9,529 bases of DNA, taken from NCBI GenBank assembly GCA_030679805.1, contig JAUXST010000267.1:1-9529 (forward strand), read 5' to 3'. Position numbers and translations under genes: made by a program. Shown here in pieces: positions 1 to 5,574 of this stretch. Source of the DNA: Reyranella sp. (GTDB lineage Bacteria; Pseudomonadota; Alphaproteobacteria; Reyranellales; Reyranellaceae). The notes beneath the pieces were generated by a model. That model did not search any database. It was not told the DNA's origin and saw only the letters and a list, made by a program, of their open reading frames with translations. Numbering within the stretch: position 1 is the stretch's first letter; each line of letters opens with the position of its first letter.

Positions 1-656
1 TCCGGAATGCGCGGCATCACATTGGCTGCGAATTTCTCGTTGCCGAAGGCATTGGCGGTCATCTCGGTCTCGATCCAGCCCGGCAGGATCGAATTGACGG
101 TGATCTTGTAGCGGGCCAGCTCTACGGCCAGGGCACGGACCATGGCGGTGACGCCGCCCTTGCTGGCCCCATAGTGGCTGGAGCGGGCGGCACCCTCGAT
201 GGCTGCCGTACTGGACATGGCGACCAGCGAACCGCCCTTGCCGCGCTCGGCCATGTGCTTGGCGGCCGCCCGGAAGGTGAAGAAGACGCCGTCGAGATTG
301 ACCCGCAGGACCCGGCGCCATTCTTCAGTGGTCATCTCGAGGATGGCTCCCTTGCCGCGGCCCGAAACACCCGAGTTGGCGACGCAGTTGTCTACATGGC
401 CCATGACCTTGAGCGTCTCGGCGAACCCCGCCTCGACCTGCTTCTCGTCGCCGACATCGACGATCTGGGTATGCACCTTGCGGCCATGGCGCTTGAGCTT
501 CTCCGCCGCCCCGGCGTTCTTGGTCGGGTTGGTGCCCCAGATGCAGACATCGGCGCCGGCCTCGGCCAGGGCCTCGGCCATGCCGAGGCCGATGCCGCCG
601 TTGCCACCGGTGATCAGCGACACCTTGCCCGTCAGATCGAAGCCTTTGTAGGCCAT
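1..656 (-). CDS. SDR-family NAD(P)-dependent oxidoreductase, C-terminus off the window
   Basis: This is a classical short-chain dehydrogenase/reductase, a soluble Rossmann-fold enzyme that oxidises or reduces a carbonyl/alcohol pair with NAD(P)(H). Reading from the ATG at 656, 218 codons are present and the frame stays open to the left edge. Classical SDRs are about 250 residues, so roughly 30-40 C-terminal residues are missing. Visible motifs are the cofactor loop TGGNGGIG (residues 16-23), ANSG (93-96, in place of the usual NNAG), and the full catalytic tetrad N120, S149, Y162, K166 (YGASK), followed by the PGWIETEM stretch typical after the active site. The ATG is preceded by GGGAG with a 6-base spacer. 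The segment after strand beta-2 (WGTNPTK) does not settle NAD versus NADP. The substrate cannot be assigned; 3-oxoacyl-ACP reductase or sugar/alcohol dehydrogenase names would be guesses. An intrinsic terminator lies directly upstream. Confidence 0.93.
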   Translation of the reverse strand, partial: MAYKGFDLTGKVSLITGGNGGIGLGMAEALAEAGADVCIWGTNPTKNAGAAEKLKRHGRKVHTQIVDVGDEKQVEAGFAETLKVMGHVDNCVANSGVSGRGKGAILEMTTEEWRRVLRVNLDGVFFTFRAAAKHMAERGKGGSLVAMSSTAAIEGAARSSHYGASKGGVTAMVRALAVELARYKITVNSILPGWIETEMTANAFGNEKFAANVMPRIP

Positions 657-667
657 GGCGTTCTCCC

Positions 668-702
668 AAAACAAAACCGGGCGGGATCAAAGCCCGCCCG
701 GT
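668..702 (-). terminator. Intrinsic terminator after the pirin gene, abutting the SDR ribosome binding site
   Basis: On the minus strand a perfect 10-bp stem, ACCGGGCGGG paired with CCCGCCCGGT (plus-strand arms 676-685 and 693-702), closes a 7-base loop and is followed at once by TTTTGTTTT (676-668). This is the standard shape of a Rho-independent terminator. It begins 24 bases after the pirin stop codon. The T-tract runs straight into GGGAG (663-667), the Shine-Dalgarno of the SDR gene, so the same element sits in the SDR leader. Termination after pirin is the simplest reading; a role in limiting read-through into the SDR is possible. Confidence 0.8.
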
Positions 703-725
703 CGATAGCGTCAATTGCAGTGAGA

Positions 726-1442
726 TCAGTTCAGCTTGTCGGTTTCGACCAGCACGATCTCGGCATCCTCGAGCGCCGTGATCTCGATCTCGTCCTGGTC
801 GGCCACTGCAACACCGTCTCGGGCATTGGCGGTGACAGGCTTGCCGTCGCCGCCGCGGACCTCGACCTTGCCCTTGGCCGGCACGAGATAGGCGGGCTTG
901 CTGCCGAGCTTCTGGCGGATCGTCTGGCCCGCCTTCAGCGTGCCGGCAAACAGCGCACCGTCGGCATAGAGCGGGATCGCGCCCGCGTGGCCGCGGCCCG
1001 ATGCCAGCGGCACCAACTTGCCGTCGCGCGCCTCGGCCGGGAACTGCACCGTCTCCCAGCGCGCCGGCACGCCCTGCTTGTTGGGCAGGATCCAGATCTG
1101 GAACAGCTCGGTCTCCGAGTCCTCGCGGTTGTACTCGGCGTGCTGAATGCCGTTGCCCGCACTCATCACCTGGATCTGGCCCGCCTCGGTACGGCCCTCG
1201 TTGCCGAGGTGATCCTGATGGGTGATCGCGCCTTTGATGACGTAGGTCACGATCTCCATGTCGCGGTGTGGGTGCGGCGGGAAGCCCGTGTCCGGCGCAA
1301 TGCGGTCGTTGTTCCACACCCGCAGCGCGCCCCAATGCACGCGATCGGGATTGCGGTATTCGGCGAAGCTGAAATGGAAGTTGGCGTTCAGCCAGCCGTG
1401 GTTCGACTTGCCGAGTTTCTCGAAGGGTCTGAGTTCGATCAT
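726..1442 (-). CDS. Pirin family protein (bicupin, YhhW-like)
   Basis: The 238-residue product matches bacterial pirins such as E. coli YhhW, cytosolic metal-binding bicupins. Some members oxidise quercetin-type flavonols (2,3-dioxygenase activity), others bind regulatory or metabolic partners. The N-terminal cupin carries all four expected metal ligands at the positions usual for the family: H57 and H59 in PPHPHRDME, and H101 and E103 in GIQHAEYN. The pirin signature region GFPPHPHRDMEIVTYV is at residues 53-68. The C-terminal cupin (about 135-235) has no metal-binding set, as is normal. Length is typical. The ATG is supported by AAGAGG with a 6-base spacer. It lies downstream of the MFS gene with 114 bases between them and is followed by an intrinsic terminator. 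The family is certain; catalytic activity and substrate are not shown by sequence. Confidence 0.95.
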   Translation of the reverse strand: MIELRPFEKLGKSNHGWLNANFHFSFAEYRNPDRVHWGALRVWNNDRIAPDTGFPPHPHRDMEIVTYVIKGAITHQDHLGNEGRTEAGQIQVMSAGNGIQHAEYNREDSETELFQIWILPNKQGVPARWETVQFPAEARDGKLVPLASGRGHAGAIPLYADGALFAGTLKAGQTIRQKLGSKPAYLVPAKGKVEVRGGDGKPVTANARDGVAVADQDEIEITALEDAEIVLVETDKLN

Positions 1443-1507
1443 GGGTTACCTCTTGGCCCCCAAAATGGCGCCGCCAAGGGAAGGATCAAGTTTCGGATTG
1501 GTAACGG

Positions 1508-1550
1508 CTCATGCGCCTCTCCCCTCGTGAAATGAGGAGAGGCGCATGAG
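1508..1550. repeat. 15-bp perfect inverted repeat between the MFS and pirin genes
   Basis: CTCATGCGCCTCTCC (1508-1522) is exactly inverted at 1536-1550, leaving 13 bases between the arms. With a two-base bulge the stem can close by two further pairs. It starts 6 bases past the MFS stop codon and ends 65 bases before the pirin start. No T-tract follows on either strand, so it is not a canonical terminator, though such a stable hairpin would protect or end the MFS transcript. Its form also fits a short dispersed intergenic palindrome of the REP type. No second copy is visible in the window. Confidence 0.75.
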
Positions 1551-1556
1551 GAGGGG

Positions 1557-2846
1557 TTACTCCGCTGGCACCGGCAGGATCTCCAGATCCGCCGTCAACT
1601 TCTTGCCCTTGGTCTCCGGCCCCAGTGCCACCGCGACGATGACGACAAGCAGGAATATCGTCGTGCTGATCAGCATGGGCATCGCAAAGCCCATTTTCAT
1701 CTCGATGGCGAAGTAGGTCAGCACCGGCGCCACCAAGCCACCCCAGATCGCCCCCTGGTGGTAGACGAAGCCGGAGGCGGTAGCTCGCACTTCGGTCGGG
1801 AAGCGTTCGGACAGATAGCTCGGATTCTGGCCGTAGATCGAACCGCCGAACAGGCCTTGGAGGATGAAGCCGCCGATGATCCACATCGGATCGAGCGTCC
1901 ATAGATAGAGCGGTGCAATGAAGATCCCGATGGCCGCCGGTATCATGATTGCCCACCGTCGGCCCCATTTGTCCGCCACCAGCCCCCAGCACGCGTTGCC
2001 GGCAAAGACCACGATATTGGCCCAGAACAGCGGCGTCGCCACCATCTGCGGCGTCCAGTTGAGTTCCTTCTGCAGGTAACTCGAGAACAGCGCCCAGATC
2101 GAGTAGTAGACGCAGAAGGCGGCGGCCATCCACAGGATGCCGGTCAGCGTATTGAACAGCATGCCGCGCTTGAAGATGGAGAACAAAGGTGCACGCACTT
2201 CGGCCTTCTTCTCCTTTTGCAGGCGTTTGTTCTCGACCCAGACTTCTGGTTCCTTCACGTAGAACCGTATCCAGATCACCACCAAGGCCGGCAAGATGCC
2301 GATCCACAACAGGCCGCGCCAACCGATATGGTCGTAGAGGAAGCCATAGGCCACGGCCGACAAGGCGAAGCCCAGGCCCCACGAGCCCTGGAGGACGCCG
2401 CTCATGAAGCCGCGTGACCGCGCCGGCCAGGATTCCATCGCCAGCGCCGCGCCCGCGGGCCATTCTGCGCCCATACCGATGCCGAGCAGCGCGCGAAAGA
2501 AGAACAGGAAGGCGAAGGTCGGCGAAAAGCCGGCGATGAAGTTGCAGAGCGAATACCACATGATGGAGATCATCAGCGGCGCCTTGCGCCCCATCCGGTC
2601 CGCCATCCAACCCGCCGCCGTTGCGCCCACCAGGCGCAACCAAAGCGTGATCGTGAACACCGCCGTCACCGCCGTCAGCGGAACGTCGAATTCCTTGGCG
2701 ATCGGCACCATGATCAGAAGGAAGATGGTGAAATCGAACGCATCGAGTGTCCATCCGAGCCAGGCGGCGATGTAGGCGTACCATTGATCCTTGGTCGGCT
2801 CTTTCCACCACGGGACATTCGTCCCGGTCGCACTGGCTGCGGCCAT
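1557..2846 (-). CDS. MFS transporter, metabolite:H+ symporter (sialate/lactate SHS-like or aromatic-acid AAHS-like)
   Basis: The 429-residue inner-membrane protein has about 12 hydrophobic segments, in two halves split by a charged cytosolic loop (about 195-228). Major facilitator signatures are present: motif A GWMADRMGRK (79-88), its second-half echo GLVADKWGRR (288-297), and ERFPTEVRA (347-355). TM1 carries LDAFDF (34-39) with acidic D35 and D38, seen in proton symporters of organic acids. The GMGAEWPAGAALAMESWP stretch (124-141) and the following RSRGFMSGVLQGSWGLGF resemble sialate/lactate porters (NanT, JEN1) more than sugar porters. The substrate is therefore probably a carboxylate, but this is inference. 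The ATG has the best ribosome binding site in the window, GGGAGGAG with a 7-base spacer. The gene is transcribed away from a GFA-type gene, with a shared 183-base control region. Confidence 0.92.
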   Translation of the reverse strand: MAAASATGTNVPWWKEPTKDQWYAYIAAWLGWTLDAFDFTIFLLIMVPIAKEFDVPLTAVTAVFTITLWLRLVGATAAGWMADRMGRKAPLMISIMWYSLCNFIAGFSPTFAFLFFFRALLGIGMGAEWPAGAALAMESWPARSRGFMSGVLQGSWGLGFALSAVAYGFLYDHIGWRGLLWIGILPALVVIWIRFYVKEPEVWVENKRLQKEKKAEVRAPLFSIFKRGMLFNTLTGILWMAAAFCVYYSIWALFSSYLQKELNWTPQMVATPLFWANIVVFAGNACWGLVADKWGRRWAIMIPAAIGIFIAPLYLWTLDPMWIIGGFILQGLFGGSIYGQNPSYLSERFPTEVRATASGFVYHQGAIWGGLVAPVLTYFAIEMKMGFAMPMLISTTIFLLVVIVAVALGPETKGKKLTADLEILPVPAE

Positions 2847-2867
2847 GATTCAGCTCCTCCCAAAAAG

Positions 2868-2888
2868 AGAGCCGGCTCTTTCAGAGCC
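2868..2888 (-). promoter_or_regulatory. GGCTCT/AGAGCC repeat cluster in the MFS leader
   Basis: Three 6-base units lie in 21 bases: AGAGCC (2868-2873), GGCTCT (2874-2879) and AGAGCC (2883-2888). The first two form a 12-bp perfect palindrome. The last two form a hairpin with a 3-base loop, so the middle unit can pair with either neighbour. In the MFS transcript this is followed by TTTTT and then the Shine-Dalgarno GGGAGGAG (2854-2861). It could be a protein-binding palindrome or a leader hairpin; the sequence does not decide. No convincing -35/-10 pair was seen nearby. Confidence 0.4.
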
Positions 2889-2979
2889 GTGCGGTACTTG
2901 ATGCAGAAGCACGCAACTGAGCAGGGACTGTTGATCACGCTACGCCCGACCCCCTACGGTGTCGAGCCCCCGATCTTGC

Positions 2980-2998
2980 ACAACCGATGAACGGTTGT
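2980..2998. promoter_or_regulatory. Candidate operator, 7-5-7 inverted repeat in the divergent MFS/GFA intergenic region
   Basis: ACAACCG (2980-2986) and CGGTTGT (2992-2998) are perfect inverted arms around ATGAA. The total of 19 bp and the centre-to-centre spacing of about one helical turn suit a dimeric helix-turn-helix regulator. The site ends 31 bases before the GFA start and lies about 134 bases upstream of the MFS start, so it could control either or both. No regulator gene is in the window. A chance occurrence of a 7-bp inverted repeat in 183 bases is possible. Confidence 0.4.
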
Positions 2999-3029
2999 TG
3001 CCTTGGGGGGTGACGGGTGGTGAGGCAAG

Positions 3030-3449
3030 ATGACTGAAGTCCTTGCGCGCGAAGCGGCTTGCTCCTGCGGTCAACTACGGATCCGGTTGGCCGGCGATCC
3101 GCAGCTGGTGTCGTCCTGCCATTGCCTTGCCTGCCAGCGCCGCACCGGGGCGATCTTTGGATCGACTGCTTTCTTTCGCCGAAGTCAGATCGTCTCGACG
3201 CACGGTGAGCGGCACACTTTCCGTCGGCAGGGCGACAGCGGAGCGTGGCTCAGCTTTCAATTCTGCCCAGCTTGTGGATCGACGGTTTTTTGGGAGAACG
3301 AGCAGCTTGCCGACATGGTGAGCGTTGCCGTCGGCGCTTTCGCCGATCCGCGCTTCCCGGCTCCTGTCCGCACGGTCTGGACGACGACAAAGCACGAGTG
3401 GCTCGTGTTTCCGCCGCACCTTCCACACTATCCGAAGAGTCCCGCCTGA
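3030..3449 (+). CDS. GFA/CENP-V family zinc protein
   Basis: The 139-residue product belongs to the family named after the glutathione-dependent formaldehyde-activating enzyme (Gfa), a small cytosolic zinc-binding fold that also includes centromere protein V. All the expected cysteines are present: C11 and C13 in CSCG, C30, C32 and C35 in SCHCLACQRRTG, and C79 and C82 in FCPACGS. In the family these hold one structural zinc and one zinc that is recruited near the glutathione site. Length is typical. The start ATG has only a weak GTGAGG a few bases upstream. It is the only plus-strand gene, divergent from the MFS transporter and convergent with the VWA gene, whose stop codon is 25 bases away. 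Most members have no proven activity, and true Gfa function should not be assumed: formaldehyde-pathway genes are not visible here. Confidence 0.92.
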   Translation: MTEVLAREAACSCGQLRIRLAGDPQLVSSCHCLACQRRTGAIFGSTAFFRRSQIVSTHGERHTFRRQGDSGAWLSFQFCPACGSTVFWENEQLADMVSVAVGAFADPRFPAPVRTVWTTTKHEWLVFPPHLPHYPKSPA

Positions 3450-3474
3450 ACGGTCGAAGCGACGTGAGCCGTCG

Positions 3475-5574
3475 TCAACGCCCTTCGCGCCACCAGGCGC
3501 TGCCCACCGCCATCAGGAAGGCGAGCGCCACCAGGATGCCGGGCAGCAGCGGCAGCTGGTTGATGCCGGCCACCGTATAGCCCTCGTTGCGGCGAAGGCC
3601 GATCCAGTCGGAGCCACCCGCGGCGCGGCCCGGCCGCACGGTGCGGATGTCCGGGTCCGCCTGGTCGACCAGCCACAGCATGCCGCCGCTCGAGGCTTCG
3701 ACCAGCGGCTTCAGCTTGGCCTCGGTTGCGCGGACATCGGAGAACTCCAGCGGATCGGGGCTGCCGACGGCCGCCACCGTGCGCAGCGCGCCGTCGTCGA
3801 AGCGGTAGAGGCCGGGCTTGTCGACATCGACGACGCTAAGGCCGAGGCCGGGTGCGGTCTGGCGCAGGTCGAGCTTGCGCGTCGTGCCACCCTCTGGTGG
3901 CGTTCCTGGGGAGGTCATGGTGACCTGCGGGAACGTCGTGGCCAGCGTGCGGCGCGTCACTTCGATGCGACCGCCAACCGCCGTTGCCCGCAACGCCTCT
4001 TCCTCGAGATCGGGTTCCTTCATCAGCCAGTGCGCGACGCGGCGCACCAGTTCCGGCTGCGGCCCGCCGCCATCGATGCCGCGGTTCCACAGCCACAGAT
4101 GGTCGGACATCAACTGGGCGACACGGCCCTCGCCGACACGGTCGAGGATCACCAGCGGCTTGTCCTCGGCGCCCGACAGGACGGCGTTGCCGCGCTCGGT
4201 GCGCGAGGTGACGAGACGGAACCAGCGGCCCCAATCCGGTTCCTTGTCGGGTTGGCCGGCCTGCGGCAGGTTTGCCGAAACCGGATGGCGCTGGCCGATT
4301 TCGGTGACCTTGGGCTTGAACGGGGTTTCCAGCACGTCGCCCAGCGGCGCCGCCGGCAGGATGGCGCCCAGCGGCGTGCGATAGAGCGAGCGCTGGGTGG
4401 CGAACACCGGGCCGACCGAAACGAGCAGCGCGCCGCCGCTCTTCACGTACTCGGCGATGTTGCGGAAATAGTCGCGCGTGATCAGGTTTCCCGACTCGTA
4501 GCGGTCGAAGATGATGAGGTCGAATTCCTTCAGCTTCTGCTCGAACAGCTCGCGCATCGGAAAGACGATCAGCGACAGCTCGCGCACCGGCGTGAAATCG
4601 TCCTTCTGCGGCGTCCGCAGGATGGTGAAGTGGACCAGATCGACCGCAGGATCGCTCTTCAGGAGGTTCCGCCACGCCCGCTCGCCCTGGTAGGGCTCGC
4701 CGGATACCAGCAGGACGCGCAGCCGGTCGCGCACGCCGTTGATGGTGAAGAGGGCGCGATTGTTGTCGAGCGTCAACTCGCTCGGGCCGGCGCCGACCTC
4801 CAGTTCGACCACGTTGGCGCCGGGGTTGCCGACCGTGATCGGCAGCTCGACCGATTTGCCCACCGGCACGTCGATGCGCCTCACGACTTCGCCACCGACC
4901 GACAGTGTTACCGGGGCGGTGCCGCCTGCCGGGTCCTCGATCCGGAACTTGGTCGTCACCTCGCGGCCGACCACGCCGAAGCGCGGCGACTGCTCGACCA
5001 CGATCAGGCGGTCGCGCTCGTTCTTCTTGCCGGCGATCAGGCCGTGCAGCGGCGCGCCGCCCAGCTCCGGCGGCAGGCCCGCCGGCACGTCGTGCACCTG
5101 GCCATCGGTCAAGAGCACGACGCCGGCCAGGCGTTCGGGCGGCACCTCGACCAAGGCGGAGCGCATGGTTTCGATCAGCCGCGTGCCGCCCGGCCGCTCG
5201 CTGCCGAGCTGGATGTGGGCGGGCGGCAGGACGACCTCGCGGATCTCCAGGCCTTCCTGCTGGCCGAGCTTCCGCTTCAACGACTCGCGCGCCGCCTGGA
5301 CCTGCTTGCGGCGCTCGCCGATGGCCATCGAATCGCTGTCGTCGACGACGATCAGCGCGATATCGGCGATCGGCTTGCGCTGCTCCTCGATCAGGGCGGG
5401 ATTGGCCAGCGCCGCCAGCACGACGACGATCGAGCCCAGCCGCCAGATCGTGCCGCGGGCCCCGGCACGCAGGCCGAGCAGGACCAGCACGAGGCCGACG
5501 CCGCCCAGCACCGCGAGTACCGACCATGGCAACAGCGGATCGAAAGCGATGGAGACGGCCGACGTCGGGTTCAT
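3475..5574 (-). CDS. Membrane VWA-domain protein with a glutamine-amidotransferase-like domain (last gene of the MoxR cluster)
   Basis: The 699-residue protein has two N-terminal membrane helices (about 17-35 and 46-62) joined by an arginine-rich turn, a long soluble part, and a C-terminal helix (about 674-694) ending in WWREGR. The positive-inside rule puts residues 63-673 in the periplasm. A von Willebrand A domain follows TM2 with an intact MIDAS: D78, S80, S82 (VVDDSDSM), T131, and D157 in LLTDG. After a beta-rich stretch, residues 285-395 have the alternating strand/helix pattern of class I glutamine-amidotransferase-like domains, but the whole protein has no cysteine, so it cannot be an active amidotransferase. 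RVAQLMSDHLWLWNRG (484-499) looks like a family core. Its ATG overlaps the upstream DUF4159 stop as ATGA, indicating translational coupling. Function is unknown; it is probably a periplasmic partner handled with MoxR and DUF58. Confidence 0.88.
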   Translation of the reverse strand: MNPTSAVSIAFDPLLPWSVLAVLGGVGLVLVLLGLRAGARGTIWRLGSIVVVLAALANPALIEEQRKPIADIALIVVDDSDSMAIGERRKQVQAARESLKRKLGQQEGLEIREVVLPPAHIQLGSERPGGTRLIETMRSALVEVPPERLAGVVLLTDGQVHDVPAGLPPELGGAPLHGLIAGKKNERDRLIVVEQSPRFGVVGREVTTKFRIEDPAGGTAPVTLSVGGEVVRRIDVPVGKSVELPITVGNPGANVVELEVGAGPSELTLDNNRALFTINGVRDRLRVLLVSGEPYQGERAWRNLLKSDPAVDLVHFTILRTPQKDDFTPVRELSLIVFPMRELFEQKLKEFDLIIFDRYESGNLITRDYFRNIAEYVKSGGALLVSVGPVFATQRSLYRTPLGAILPAAPLGDVLETPFKPKVTEIGQRHPVSANLPQAGQPDKEPDWGRWFRLVTSRTERGNAVLSGAEDKPLVILDRVGEGRVAQLMSDHLWLWNRGIDGGGPQPELVRRVAHWLMKEPDLEEEALRATAVGGRIEVTRRTLATTFPQVTMTSPGTPPEGGTTRKLDLRQTAPGLGLSVVDVDKPGLYRFDDGALRTVAAVGSPDPLEFSDVRATEAKLKPLVEASSGGMLWLVDQADPDIRTVRPGRAAGGSDWIGLRRNEGYTVAGINQLPLLPGILVALAFLMAVGSAWWREGR

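Noticed and set aside
174..1535. A 453-codon plus-strand frame across SDR and pirin
   Set aside because: It runs antisense through two well-defined genes and across the terminator between them. Both minus-strand products have complete catalytic or metal-binding motifs.
1508..1550. Calling the 15-bp palindrome an intrinsic terminator
   Set aside because: There is no T-tract after the stem on either strand, so it is listed as a repeat instead.
2931..2960. Possible sigma-70-like promoter for the GFA gene (TTGATC, 18 bases, TACGGT)
   Set aside because: The -10 matches only half of the consensus and the spacing is not ideal. Such matches are expected by chance.
3030..3449. Naming the GFA gene as true S-(hydroxymethyl)glutathione synthase
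   Set aside because: The family fold is clear, but most members lack demonstrated activity and no glutathione-dependent formaldehyde dehydrogenase gene is nearby.
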